This document shows, piece after piece, positions 44,979 to 54,052 of a stretch of DNA of 64,000 nucleotides (position 1 is the first letter of the stretch; the number at the start of each line of letters is the position of its first letter). Both the position numbers and the translations under genes were made by a program. The stretch is taken from contig UEIJ01000004.1 of the NCBI GenBank assembly GCA_900470195.1, forward strand, positions 1 through 64,000. The letters are read 5' to 3'. The notes beneath the pieces are model-generated. The model saw only the letters and a program-made list of their open reading frames with translations. It searched no databases and was not told the DNA's origin. Source of the stretch: Hyphomicrobiales bacterium. GTDB lineage: Bacteria > Pseudomonadota > Alphaproteobacteria > Rhizobiales > Rhizobiaceae.

Positions 44979-45500
44979 CTAAAGCTCCAGCGTATGGTAG
45001 CGCCTGTTGAGATAAACCAGCGCTTCCTCCTCGGCCATGGAGTGCAGGCCCACCACTTCGCCGAAAAGCACATGATGCGTGGAATGATCCTGGACGCTGA
45101 CCACCCGGCAATCGAAAGAGGCAAGCGCTCCCTGCAATATGGGCGCTCCGGTCACCTGAACTTCCCACCGCGCCAGTTCGAAGCGCTCATCCTGCGTCAG
45201 ACCGATACGGCCGGAAAACGCGTCGGCGAGCTGCTGATGCGAACCAGCGAGCGTATTGACGGCAAAAACACCATTTTCGATGAACAGCCGGTTTTCTTCG
45301 TGAATCTTCTGCAGGCAGATGAGGATCGTCGGCGGATTATCCGACACCGAACAGGCCGCCGTCAGCGTGAGACCGCGCCTTCCCGCACTGCCAGCGGTCG
45401 TGACGATCTGTACTGCGCCAGCATAATGGCTCATGGCATCGCGGTAGGACTTGGATTCCACCGAAGCTGCACTGGAAATGATGTTCTTAATCGTTTGCAC
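44979..45500 (-). CDS. cobR: Flavin reductase family protein, probable corrin reductase CobR
   Basis: A 173-residue FMN-binding split-barrel protein of the flavin reductase-like family: SHYAGAVQIVTTAG, GLTLTAACSVSDNPPTILIC, NTLAGSHQQLADAFSGR and the late HHVLFGEVVGLH. Brucella CobR is an FMN-dependent enzyme reducing Co(II) to Co(I) in cob(II)yrinic acid a,c-diamide before adenosylation by CobO. Position inside the island makes that role likely, but the family also supplies flavin to monooxygenases. The start is a GTG (45500) just after AGGAC; an ATG at 45434 is possible but would cut into the domain. Confidence 0.72.
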   Translation of the reverse strand: MQTIKNIISSAASVESKSYRDAMSHYAGAVQIVTTAGSAGRRGLTLTAACSVSDNPPTILICLQKIHEENRLFIENGVFAVNTLAGSHQQLADAFSGRIGLTQDERFELARWEVQVTGAPILQGALASFDCRVVSVQDHSTHHVLFGEVVGLHSMAEEEALVYLNRRYHTLEL

Positions 45501-45659
45501 GTCCTACAGAATCCGTATCGCCCTAGGGTATTTGCCTGGAGCCAGCTATCGATTACAAGCCCGCATTATCGCCCCCGAGAAAGGGACCCATAAACGGGCA
45601 TTGCACAAAGGCGAGGAAACAGCTACCCACTTTTCGTTGAAAATGCCACGAATTGTTTA

Positions 45660-46766
45660 ATGAAGACGGATCACGTGATCGAGCTAGGGAAACGTCCTGC
45701 TGCAGCGCTGACAAGCATCATCCTCACATTGCTGGCCAGTTCGGTACTGGCGCAGGCAGAGGATATGCGCATCGGACTGGCGGCGCCCCTGTCAGGAACG
45801 TTCGCTCCATTGGGCAATCAGCTGGCCGAAGGTGCACGCATCGCGGCCACCGCGAAAGGCGCTGAACTCGTCATATCGGATGACCGTTGCGACGCCGAAG
45901 GCGGTAAGGAAGCTGCGGAGCGCTTCGTAAAGGAAAACGTCCGGGTCGCGACCGGCTTTCTGTGCCCCGAAGCCCTTGAGGCAGCGCTTCCTGTTCTTGC
46001 AGCTGTAAACATACCCGTCGTAGCATCCGGCGTCAGCGAGCCCACACTGACCGAAAGACGCGCGCCCGCCCCGATGGCGGTATTTCGTCTCGCAACCAGT
46101 CTCGACAAGGAAACGCAGGCAACAGGGAGTTTTCTCGGCAGTCTCTGGCGCGCGCAGCCCTTCGCAGTCATAGATGACGGCACCATTGAGGGGCGAGAAC
46201 GCGCTGCACGAGTTCTCGCCAGCCTTAAAGAGCAGCAATTGCAGCCGGTTTTCACCGACACCTATCGGCCTGGCCTCGACAATCAGAATGCGCTGGTCGC
46301 GCGGTTGCGGCGCGCAGGCGCTACCCATGTCTATGTGGGCGGCGAGCGTGACGATATCGCAGCCATAGGCGCAAGCGCTGCAGCGCTCAATCATCCGCTG
46401 ACGATAGCAGGCGGCAGTCTGCTGGACGCGGCGCCCAGCGCACAGCCCTTGGGTCAGGATACGTTGATGATAGCACCGATCCGTCCGCAGGATCTTTCGA
46501 CGGCAAAGCCTGCCATCGATGCGCTGCATCAGGCCGGTAAACTTGCCGATGCCCATGCCATCATCGGTTATGCCAGCGCGGAGATCGCGGCAGATGTGAT
46601 CCGGCGCGCTGAAGAGAAGAAGCAGCCAATCATCGACACGCTCCGCAATGGTTCCTTCGAAACAGTGCTTGGCACAATGAAGTTTGACGGCAACGGCATC
46701 CGAACGGACAATCCCAACCGCCTGCAGCGTTTCGATGGAAAACGGTTCGTCCTAGCCGACAAATAG
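45660..46766 (+). CDS. LivK-type periplasmic substrate-binding protein
   Basis: A 368-residue protein with a signal peptide (cleavage near LAQAED) and a type I periplasmic binding fold (Leu/Ile/Val-binding family): MRIGLAAPLSGTFAPLGNQL, VATGFLCPEALEAALPVL, GATHVYVGGERDDIAAIG and NGSFETVLGTMKFDGNG. No permease or ATPase gene accompanies it. It is divergent from cobR and its end overlaps the convergent cobD by 15 bases. The ligand is unknown: it may feed a transporter elsewhere, or bind an amino acid or corrinoid-related compound. No clear ribosome site was seen before the ATG. Confidence 0.82.
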   Translation: MKTDHVIELGKRPAAALTSIILTLLASSVLAQAEDMRIGLAAPLSGTFAPLGNQLAEGARIAATAKGAELVISDDRCDAEGGKEAAERFVKENVRVATGFLCPEALEAALPVLAAVNIPVVASGVSEPTLTERRAPAPMAVFRLATSLDKETQATGSFLGSLWRAQPFAVIDDGTIEGRERAARVLASLKEQQLQPVFTDTYRPGLDNQNALVARLRRAGATHVYVGGERDDIAAIGASAAALNHPLTIAGGSLLDAAPSAQPLGQDTLMIAPIRPQDLSTAKPAIDALHQAGKLADAHAIIGYASAEIAADVIRRAEEKKQPIIDTLRNGSFETVLGTMKFDGNGIRTDNPNRLQRFDGKRFVLADK

Positions 46767-47735
46767 CCCAATCACGCTCGCCGCGATCACCAGCCCGGTC
46801 ATCAGGCTCATGGTTGACCAGAAAAGGTGAAGCGCGGCATCGATATCATCCGCATTGGCATTGCGTTTGCCGGAGGCATTGAGCATGGGACCTTCAACTT
46901 TTTCCGTCCCATATTGACGCGGCCCGGCCAGCGCCAGACCCAGCCCGCCTGCGAACGCCGATTCCGGCCAGCCTGCATTGGGCGAACGATGCAGCCGCGC
47001 ATCGCGGCGCATGACGGAGAAAGCCTCCTTTCCGGAAAGCCAGTCCCTGGCAATTGCAGTGGCAAGCGAAGCCAGCAGCCCGGTCAGCCGGGCCGGAATG
47101 TAGTTTGCAACATCGTCCAGCTTTGCCGCGAACCGGCCGAAATGACGATAGCGATCATTCAGATGGCCGATCATCGAGTCAGCAGTATTGATCAGCTTGT
47201 AGGCAAACAGTCCCGGCAGCCCGCCGACCAAAAACCAGAATGCCGGCGCAACGATCCCATCTGATGCGTTCTCGGCGAGGCTTTCTATCGCTGCTCGGCT
47301 GACGCCGCCTTCGTCAAGATGCTCGGGATTGCGTCCGACAATCATCGACACTGCCCGGCGTCCGCCTTCGATCCCCTCCTCCCGCAACGCCAGCGCAACC
47401 GCCTGCACATGATCGGCAAGGCTTTTCTGCGCAAGCAGCACCGTCACAATCAGGATTTCGGCCACCGCACCTGCTGTTCCCGCAAATGGTAACAAAGCCT
47501 CGAGGACAAGCCCCAAAACCACGCAGGCCATCACCAACCCGACCGTGAGCCACATGCCATTTCGGCGAAGCGCCGAAGCAGAGAAATTCCGGTTGTTCCA
47601 GCGCTTTTCGCCCCACGAAATTGCTTTCCCAAACAAGACGACGGGGTGCGGTATCCTTTGCCATAGCTGCGGCGGATCGCCCACAAAGCGATCGAGAAGG
47701 AGCGCCAGCGAAAGAATAATAAGCTTTATTTCCAT
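46752..47735 (-). CDS. cobD: Adenosylcobinamide-phosphate synthase CobD (CbiB)
   Basis: A 327-residue integral membrane enzyme joining the aminopropanol phosphate arm to adenosylcobyric acid. It has about five hydrophobic helices; family motifs are DRFVGDPPQLWQRIPHPVV at the N-terminus, VSRAAIESLAENASDGIVAP and YKLINTADSMIGH. It is downstream of cobC, 22 bases apart, in the leftward operon cobA-cobB-cobC-cobD. Confidence 0.95.
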   Translation of the reverse strand: MEIKLIILSLALLLDRFVGDPPQLWQRIPHPVVLFGKAISWGEKRWNNRNFSASALRRNGMWLTVGLVMACVVLGLVLEALLPFAGTAGAVAEILIVTVLLAQKSLADHVQAVALALREEGIEGGRRAVSMIVGRNPEHLDEGGVSRAAIESLAENASDGIVAPAFWFLVGGLPGLFAYKLINTADSMIGHLNDRYRHFGRFAAKLDDVANYIPARLTGLLASLATAIARDWLSGKEAFSVMRRDARLHRSPNAGWPESAFAGGLGLALAGPRQYGTEKVEGPMLNASGKRNANADDIDAALHLFWSTMSLMTGLVIAASVIGLFVG

Positions 47736-47757
47736 AAGCTTGACCAGAAAAACTGAA

Positions 47758-48753
47758 TCAAAATTTCAATGCCTTTTCCAAGCGCGCAAGCGCCACGTCA
47801 TCCAACGGCAGGCCTATGCGCAACCAGCGCGTGGCATAATCGAATTTCCGGACCAGAATATGTCTCTGACAGAGCCGGGCATAGAGCTCGTGCGCTTCTG
47901 GATGTTCAACGAGAGAAAAAAGCGCCGTGCCGCCAATTTCTCTGAGGCCCGATTTTTCGAGAACAGCAGACAGCTCCAGCCGCCGCAGATCGATACGCGC
48001 GCGATAGTCGGAAAGCACGGCGGCATCACTGAAGGCATGGCGGGCGATTGCAAGCGCCGGGCCGGAAACCGCCCATGGCCCAAGCCGCTGCTGCAATATC
48101 GTGACGAAACGCATCCCGCCAATTGCAAAGCCGAGACGAATGCCAGCCAGCCCGAAAAACTTGCCGAAGGATTTCAGCACGATCATCGGCACGTCTTCCG
48201 CATCCGCTGCAACGCTGACGTCCTCATGCGCGTCCGCAAAAGCCTCGTCCACAATCAGAAAGCCACCGCGCGCACCAAGTTTTCGCGCCAGATGCAAGAG
48301 ATCGTCTTTTGAAACCACACGCCCGTCGGGATTGTTGGGATTGACGATAACTGCCGTCGTCGCCTCGTCCGGAATTTCGCCGATTGCAGCACACGGCACG
48401 ACCTTCCAGCCGCACGCCGCGAACGAAGCGGCGTGTTCCTGATAGGTCGGTCCGAGGATCGCAACCGTCGACGGAGCAACCAGCGTGGGAACAAGCTGGA
48501 TCAAAGCCTGCGTGCCGGGGGCTGCGACAATGGACGCATTCTCGTCTAGCCCATAATAGCTGCGGGCCAGCCGTAGCGTTTCCCGCAGCAGCCGCTCATC
48601 CGGCAAGCGGTTCCAGATTTCCGGTGTCAGTTCGGGAAGTGGAAAATGCTCTGGATTGATGCCCGTCGAAAGGTCTAGCCAATCTTGCGGCTTTCCGCCA
48701 AAGCGTGCGACGGCCTTATCCAGCGCGCCGCCATGCTCGATTTCTGCACTCAA
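47758..48753 (-). CDS. cobC: Threonine-phosphate decarboxylase CobC
   Basis: A 331-residue PLP enzyme of the aminotransferase fold I that makes (R)-1-amino-2-propanol phosphate for the nucleotide loop. N-terminal HGGALDKAVARFGGKPQDWL and LDLSTGINPEHFPLP are typical; the PLP lysine lies in VLKSFGKFFGLAGIRLG. The start is a TTG at 48753 that overlaps the cobB stop (TTGA), with GGAGA 6 bases upstream; an earlier TTG at 48768 is badly placed. Confidence 0.92.
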   Translation of the reverse strand: MSAEIEHGGALDKAVARFGGKPQDWLDLSTGINPEHFPLPELTPEIWNRLPDERLLRETLRLARSYYGLDENASIVAAPGTQALIQLVPTLVAPSTVAILGPTYQEHAASFAACGWKVVPCAAIGEIPDEATTAVIVNPNNPDGRVVSKDDLLHLARKLGARGGFLIVDEAFADAHEDVSVAADAEDVPMIVLKSFGKFFGLAGIRLGFAIGGMRFVTILQQRLGPWAVSGPALAIARHAFSDAAVLSDYRARIDLRRLELSAVLEKSGLREIGGTALFSLVEHPEAHELYARLCQRHILVRKFDYATRWLRIGLPLDDVALARLEKALKF

Positions 48754-50060
48754 GCTTTCTCTCCGCAAAAATCGATCACATGCATGAAAGAGCCTGAAAC
48801 GGTGCCGACCCGCAAACCCACCTCGCCCAGATCATCGCCAACAGCATCACGCGTACGGAAAAGACGTTCAGCCTTCCCTTCACGCAGAATGCTTGCATAG
48901 TGAAACTCATGTGCTCTCAAAGATTGCGTCCACGGCGAACCTGCCAGCGGTTCCAGCTCACGGTAGCCCAGATGCAGCTTTCTTTTCGCGAAGCTCGTTT
49001 CGAGCGGCAGAAGGTCCAGCATCGGATGAACGACGCCCTCGGCATCCTGCACGCTCTCGCCGAGAACCATGTAGCCGCCGCATTCGCCATAGATCGTCGC
49101 TCCACGCGTCGCGGCTTCGCGCATACCCTTTTGAAAACGTCCGGCCTGTGCCAGACGGCCTGCATGAAGTTCCGGATAACCACCCGGCAGATAGATTGCG
49201 TCAGCGTCCTGTCCGGGTGCCTCATCGGCAAGCGGCGAGAAAAATGAAATTTCCGCTCCACGTCGGCGCCAGCCCTCAAACAAATGCGCATAGGCAAAGG
49301 CGAAAGCATCGTCGCGAGCAACGGCAATGTGGCTGCCAAGCGGTTTCAGGCGCGGAACATTGGCCATCGCATCGTAACGCTTCGGCCGTGACCAGACTGA
49401 CTGCAAAGCATCCAGATCAATATGCGCTTCGATGACATCGGCGGCGTGATCCAGAAAAGTTTCAAGATCAGAATGCTCCCCCGCCTGCACCAGTCCCAGA
49501 TGCCTTTCAGGCAGCGAAAGAGCAGCATCGCGAGGCAGGGCACCGAGAACCGGAATGCCGAGCGGTTCCAGCGCGCCGCGCAGCATCGCCTCGTGCCGTA
49601 GGCTGCCAACGCGATTGAGGATGATTCCGGCAATCAGCACATCCTTGCGAAACTGGCTGAAGCCCCAGACAAGCGCAGCAATCGAATGCGATTGCCGGGC
49701 ACAATCCACCACCAGCACCACCGGCAGATCGAGAAGCCGGGCAAGATCGGCGGAAGAACCCTTTCCGTCCATTGCCCCGTCAAAGAGCCCCATCATGCCC
49801 TCGGCCACCAGCAGCTTGGCGCCGCTTTCCGTCATGCGGGAGGAAAGCGCGCTGATAAGTTCAGGTCGCATCCCCCAGGGGTCGAGATTGAAGCAGTCTG
49901 CGCCGCTTGCGGCCTTATGATAAGCTGGGTCGATATAGTCCGGCCCCGCCTTCACCGGCGCAAGCGCTTGGCCCCGGCGTTTCAAAACCCTCAACAAACC
50001 CAGCGTTACCGTTGTCTTGCCAGACCCGGAAGCTGGTGCTGCTATCATGAAACCCTTCAT
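48750..50060 (-). CDS. cobB: Hydrogenobyrinic acid a,c-diamide synthase CobB
   Basis: A 436-residue glutamine-dependent amidase that amidates the a and c side chains. The N-terminal ATP-grasping P-loop domain has APASGSGKTT (8-17) and AGPDYIDPAYH. The C-terminal class I (triad type) glutaminase domain has ECGGYMVLG with the catalytic cysteine and AHEFHYA with the histidine. The ATG overlaps the cobA stop (ATGA) and the stop overlaps the cobC TTG. Confidence 0.95.
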   Translation of the reverse strand: MKGFMIAAPASGSGKTTVTLGLLRVLKRRGQALAPVKAGPDYIDPAYHKAASGADCFNLDPWGMRPELISALSSRMTESGAKLLVAEGMMGLFDGAMDGKGSSADLARLLDLPVVLVVDCARQSHSIAALVWGFSQFRKDVLIAGIILNRVGSLRHEAMLRGALEPLGIPVLGALPRDAALSLPERHLGLVQAGEHSDLETFLDHAADVIEAHIDLDALQSVWSRPKRYDAMANVPRLKPLGSHIAVARDDAFAFAYAHLFEGWRRRGAEISFFSPLADEAPGQDADAIYLPGGYPELHAGRLAQAGRFQKGMREAATRGATIYGECGGYMVLGESVQDAEGVVHPMLDLLPLETSFAKRKLHLGYRELEPLAGSPWTQSLRAHEFHYASILREGKAERLFRTRDAVGDDLGEVGLRVGTVSGSFMHVIDFCGEKA

Positions 50061-50944
50061 GCGATTTGCGCTCCCCCACCTTCGCTCTGTCTGCCAAGGA
50101 GATCGCTGGACAAGGTTTTGCCGCTCAATGCGCCCACCCAATCCAAGCCGCCCCGCAAACGAACCACTTGCCCCACGACCACGATTGCAGGCGGGTTCAG
50201 CCCCGCCGCTTCAACATCTTTCGCAGCCTGCGCCAGCGTAGTCTCAAGCACGCGCTGGTTGGGCAAGCTGGCATTACAAACAAAGGCAACTGGTTCCTCG
50301 GGCGAACGTCCAGCCTCGATCAGTCGCCTGGCAATAAGATCTATATGTTTCATTGCCATATACATCACGATGACGGGCGCTGATTTGGCGATGCCGGTCC
50401 AGTCAATCCCATCCGGCATCGATCCGCTGGCATCATGGCCGGTTAGAAACGTCACCGACTGATTGATATCACGGTGTGTAGCGGCAATGCCCGCATAGGC
50501 GAGGCCGCCGATTCCGGCCGTAACTCCAGGAACGATACGGAACGGAACGCCATGCTCCACAAGCGTCAGCGCCTCCTCCGCCCCTCGCCCGAACACGAAC
50601 GGATCGCCACCTTTCAGGCGCAGCACCTTCTTGCCCTGTTTGGCCAGTTCGACAAGCCGCAGGGAAATGTCGCGCTGTTTCGGCGAAGGCTTGCCGCCGC
50701 GCTTGCCTGCATATTCCAGAACAGCGTCCGCATTTTTGAGAGAAAGACAGCCATCATCCACCAGTGCATCGTAAACGATGACATCCGCTTGCTGCAGGGC
50801 ATTGACGGCGTGAAGCGTCAGAAGGCCGGGGTCGCCCGGTCCAGCCCCCACGAGCCAGACATGGCCGGGCTCCATCACAGGCAGGGCCACCTTGCTCTTG
50901 GCAATGACACATGCTGCGGTTTCTTCAGCCTTGTTCATTTTCAT
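50057..50944 (-). CDS. cobA: Uroporphyrinogen-III C-methyltransferase CobA
   Basis: A 295-residue SAM-dependent methylase making precorrin-2, the entry step to corrins and sirohaem. Motifs are WLVGAGPGDPGLLTLHA, RLKGGDPFVFGRGAEEA, VPGVTAGIGGLAYAGIAATH and VIVMYMAMKH. The length fits the single-function form without the CysG oxidase/chelatase domain. Alternative ATGs at 50944 and 50938 and a TTG at 50947 lie together. First gene of the leftward operon, divergent from cbiD across 52 bases. Confidence 0.95.
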   Translation of the reverse strand: MKMNKAEETAACVIAKSKVALPVMEPGHVWLVGAGPGDPGLLTLHAVNALQQADVIVYDALVDDGCLSLKNADAVLEYAGKRGGKPSPKQRDISLRLVELAKQGKKVLRLKGGDPFVFGRGAEEALTLVEHGVPFRIVPGVTAGIGGLAYAGIAATHRDINQSVTFLTGHDASGSMPDGIDWTGIAKSAPVIVMYMAMKHIDLIARRLIEAGRSPEEPVAFVCNASLPNQRVLETTLAQAAKDVEAAGLNPPAIVVVGQVVRLRGGLDWVGALSGKTLSSDLLGRQSEGGGAQIA

Positions 50945-50996
50945 CAACCACTATTCTATCTGGCGGCACAGCTATCAGATACATTATAAGGCGTCC

Positions 50997-52103
50997 ATGA
51001 ATGACGAAACCGCTCCAACGAATAAAAGTCGGAAAAAGGCCGAGCTTCGCCGCGGCTGGACGACAGGCGCCTGCGCGACCGCTGCCACCAAAGCCGCGTT
51101 GACGGCGCTCATCACCGGAGAATTTCCCGATCCCGTCGGCATAATTCTGCCCAAGGGAGAAGTACCTTACTTCCAGCTTGCCTATGAAGGACTGGGCGAA
51201 GGTTATGCGATGGCGGGCATCGTCAAGGACGCAGGTGACGATCCCGACGTAACCCATGGAGCCACGATCATCTCGACGGTTTTCCCGGCACCGCCTGGAA
51301 CCGGCATCATCTTCCGCGCCGGCGAAGGTGTTGGCACAGTCACACGGGCCGGCCTGCAAATCCCTCCCGGCGAAGCGGCCATCAACCCGGTCCCACGCCG
51401 CATGATGACGGAAATCTGCGAACAGATTTGCGCCGAATATGGCTTGCCTGCCGATCTCGTCATCACGATATCGGTGCCGGGCGGGGAAGAGATTGCCAAG
51501 AAGACATGGAACCCTCGCCTCGGCATCGTAGGCGGCATCTCCATTCTCGGCACCACCGGAGTCGTCCACCCGTTTTCCTGCTCGGCCTGGATTCATTCGA
51601 TCCATCGCGGCATCGACGTTGCGCGTGCTGCCGCACAAAAACATGTGCTGGGCGCAACCGGTTCTACGTCCGAAGATGCTGCGCAAGCGCTCTATGATCT
51701 GCCGGATTTTGCCGTTCTCGACATGGGCGACTTCGCAGGCGGCGTGCTCAAATATCTGCGCGAACATCCCATCGACAAGCTGACCATCGCTGGCGGTTTC
51801 GCCAAGCTGACCAAGCTTGCCCAAGGTGCTCTTGATCTTCATTCTTCACGGTCGCAAGTGGACAAGAACTTCCTCTGGGCCATCGCCGAACAGGCTGGCG
51901 CACCGACTAGCATGAAGGATCAGATTCTCTTTGCTAACACTGCCCTGGAAGTGCTTGAACTGACTCAATCAATCGGCATCGACATGGCCACGCCGATCGC
52001 GCTCAACGCGAAGAAAACAGCGCTCGAAACCCTTCGCGGAGCGCCTGTGGAAGTCGAGGTTATCGTGACTGATCGCAGTGGAAATATCCTTGCGCGCGTC
52101 TGA
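50997..52103 (+). CDS. cbiD: Cobalt-precorrin-5B C1-methyltransferase CbiD
   Basis: A 368-residue CbiD-family protein: LRRGWTTGACATAATKAAL at the start, GLQIPPGEAAINPVPRRMM, GISILGTTGVVHPFSCSAW in the middle and DMGDFAGGVLKYLREH later. CbiD methylates C1 in the anaerobic pathway. In the aerobic pathway this step, with deacylation, is done by CobF, which is absent from the window, so CbiD probably replaces it. The ATG at 50997 has an AAGG site. Its end overlaps cobK. Confidence 0.93.
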   Translation: MNDETAPTNKSRKKAELRRGWTTGACATAATKAALTALITGEFPDPVGIILPKGEVPYFQLAYEGLGEGYAMAGIVKDAGDDPDVTHGATIISTVFPAPPGTGIIFRAGEGVGTVTRAGLQIPPGEAAINPVPRRMMTEICEQICAEYGLPADLVITISVPGGEEIAKKTWNPRLGIVGGISILGTTGVVHPFSCSAWIHSIHRGIDVARAAAQKHVLGATGSTSEDAAQALYDLPDFAVLDMGDFAGGVLKYLREHPIDKLTIAGGFAKLTKLAQGALDLHSSRSQVDKNFLWAIAEQAGAPTSMKDQILFANTALEVLELTQSIGIDMATPIALNAKKTALETLRGAPVEVEVIVTDRSGNILARV

Positions 52104-52836
52104 CCCCAAGATACTCATTTTGGGCGGAACCGCCGAGGCAGCAGCGCTTGCAACGGCTTTTGCGGAAATGCCCGTCAAAGCCATCACCTCGCTTGCCGGA
52201 CGCACCAGCAATCCGGTCAAACTGGCTGGTGCTGTTCGCAGTGGCGGCTTCGGAGGCATCGACGGTCTTGCCAACTATCTCGATAGCGAAGGGATAGACC
52301 TCGTCATCGACGCGACCCACCCTTACGCTGCACGCATCTCGCCGAATGCGGTTCTGGCCGCAAGCAATTGCGGCGTTCCGTTGGTCCGACTGGAGCGCCC
52401 CGCCTGGGAGAAAAGGCACGGAGATCGCTGGATCGATATTTCCAACGAAACCGAAGCTGCAAGCACCATTCCTTCCGGAGAGCGCGTGTTTCTCGCGCTC
52501 GGTCGCCAGCATATCGCGCCATTTGCCAAGCGCGCTGACGTTCATTTCGTCATGCGCATGGTCGATCCGGCGGAGGTGGCACTGCCACCGGATTGCGAGA
52601 TCGTTCTGGCAAGGCCCGCCAACTTCGCTGCGGAAAAGCAATTTCTGAAGGATCGCAGGATCGGGCTGATCGTTAGCCGCAATTCCGGTGGCATCGTTTC
52701 TTACGGGAAAATCGAGGCCGCTCGCGTTCTCGGGCTTCCGGTCATGATGATTGCCCGCCCGGCGGTTGTGGCGCAGAACATCGTCAGCTCGCCGGAAGAT
52801 GCAATCGCGTTCGCCCGTATAAGCTTAGGCTTTTGA
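52078..52836 (+). CDS. cobK: Precorrin-6A reductase CobK
   Basis: A 252-residue NADPH-dependent reductase (CbiJ family). Signatures are ILILGGTAEAAALATAF at the N-terminus, LVIDATHPYAARIS, FLALGRQHIAPFA, and SRNSGGIVSYGKIEAARVLG. The start is a GTG at 52078, 26 bases inside the end of cbiD, without a clear ribosome site; a TTG four codons later is an alternative. The product follows directly the C1 methylation by CbiD. It overlaps convergent cobM by 12 bases. Confidence 0.92.
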   Translation: MEISLRASDPKILILGGTAEAAALATAFAEMPVKAITSLAGRTSNPVKLAGAVRSGGFGGIDGLANYLDSEGIDLVIDATHPYAARISPNAVLAASNCGVPLVRLERPAWEKRHGDRWIDISNETEAASTIPSGERVFLALGRQHIAPFAKRADVHFVMRMVDPAEVALPPDCEIVLARPANFAAEKQFLKDRRIGLIVSRNSGGIVSYGKIEAARVLGLPVMMIARPAVVAQNIVSSPEDAIAFARISLGF

Positions 52837-53583
52837 ACGCGCGGCGTGGCTATGCGCCTCGTGATAGAGCGCCGAATCGCGAAAACTTGTGGGGTCCAGA
52901 CCGCGCCCGACAAAAATCATCGCAGTGCGTTGCAGACCCGCCATTGCCACCTTCTCCCTTATATCCGATAGCGTACCGCGCAAAATCTGCTCGTCCGGCC
53001 ATCCAACGCGATAGGCGATGACCACCGGACAATCAACACCATAAAGAGGTGTCAGTTCGGCTTCGATCTTCGTAAGGTTGCGAATGGAGAGATGAATCAC
53101 CAGCGTCGCGCCTGACCGGCCAAGTGTGGCGAGGTCCTCCCCTTCCGGCATAGCGGACGATTTCATCGAAGTGCGGGTCAATATGATAGTCTGATTGACC
53201 TCGGGAATGGTCAATTCCTGCTTCATGGCGGCGGCGGCGGCTGCAAAGGCTGGCACACCCGGCGTCACATCGTAAGGAATGCCGAGACTGTCCAGCCGAC
53301 GCATCTGTTCGGCCATTGCGCCGTAGATGGATGGGTCGCCTGAATGCACCCGCGCAACATCGAAGCCTTTAGCGTGTCCGGCTTCCATTTCGGCGATAAT
53401 CTCGTCGAGCGTAAGGGATGAGCTGTCCACCAGACGCGCGCCCTCGGGCGCTCCGGCAATAAGTTCCTTCGGCACGAGCGAACCCGCATAAATGCAGACA
53501 GGGCAGCTCTCGATCAGGCGCAGACCGCGCACCGTGATAAGGTCCGCTGCGCCGGGACCAGCGCCAATGAAATGAACAGTCAC
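52825..53583 (-). CDS. cobM: Precorrin-4 C11-methyltransferase CobM
   Basis: A 252-residue tetrapyrrole methylase: VHFIGAGPGAADLITVRGL, VARVHSGDPSIYGAMAEQM, GVPAFAAAAAAMKQELTIPE and VVIAYRVGWPDEQIL. It methylates C11 of precorrin-4. The start is a GTG (53583) overlapping the cobE stop (GTGA), with AGGGA 6 bases upstream, so the two genes are coupled. Confidence 0.94.
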   Translation of the reverse strand: MTVHFIGAGPGAADLITVRGLRLIESCPVCIYAGSLVPKELIAGAPEGARLVDSSSLTLDEIIAEMEAGHAKGFDVARVHSGDPSIYGAMAEQMRRLDSLGIPYDVTPGVPAFAAAAAAMKQELTIPEVNQTIILTRTSMKSSAMPEGEDLATLGRSGATLVIHLSIRNLTKIEAELTPLYGVDCPVVIAYRVGWPDEQILRGTLSDIREKVAMAGLQRTAMIFVGRGLDPTSFRDSALYHEAHSHAARSKA

Positions 53584-53972
53584 GATTTTCCCTTCTTGTA
53601 TCCCTGATTGTCGCTTGGCTCAGCCACCGCAAAGGCGGCAGTTACCCGGGCTGATGCGGTTTTCTCGACCACAAGAAAACCCCTCGGGCCAGTTGCAGCA
53701 AGCGCAGCCGCTTCCGCGACGCCATGACATCCGACTGCCTGAAAAACGGCCTTCGACGGATTTTTGAGACGCGGTGTTTCCTGCTCCAACCGGCGGGGAT
53801 CGAAGAAACAAAGCGCACATGCATAATGCGACGCAAGCTCAGCCCATACCGGCTCATTGCGCTTCGTGCTCAAGGTGGCAATAGCATCAGGCCGTGAACA
53901 AGAACCGCGAGCCAGCACCTGCTCGGCCAAGGCCAGAAGCTCATGGAGCGTCACGCCCGACGAAGCCCCCAT
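53580..53972 (-). CDS. cobE: CobE protein (CbiG C-terminal domain)
   Basis: A 130-residue protein equivalent to the C-terminal domain of CbiG. It keeps the glycine-rich start (MGASSGVTLHELLALAEQVL) and the later AVFQAVGCHGVAEAAALAA and FLVVEKTASARVT motifs. CobE is required for B12 synthesis in the aerobic pathway but its precise step is unclear. The ATG at 53972 was chosen; the frame extends to 54044 only because it runs into a dispersed repeat. Confidence 0.88.
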   Translation of the reverse strand: MGASSGVTLHELLALAEQVLARGSCSRPDAIATLSTKRNEPVWAELASHYACALCFFDPRRLEQETPRLKNPSKAVFQAVGCHGVAEAAALAATGPRGFLVVEKTASARVTAAFAVAEPSDNQGYKKGKS

Positions 53973-53995
53973 GCCAAGGACCCTATTGAAATTGC

Positions 53996-54052
53996 TTTTA
54001 AGCGTGTCTTTATCCCAAAACGGGTTCCCACTTTTGGGAGACATGCTCTAGA
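53996..54052. repeat. Dispersed intergenic repeat, copy R5
   Basis: On the minus strand: TAGAGCATGTCTCCCAAAAG, TGGGAACCCGTTTTGGGATA, AAGACACGCTTAAAA. It is the variant of the R family with CCCAAAA/TTTTGGG arms, a typical Rhizobiales form. It lies between the TerB-like gene and cobE, touching the stop codon of the former. Confidence 0.8.
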
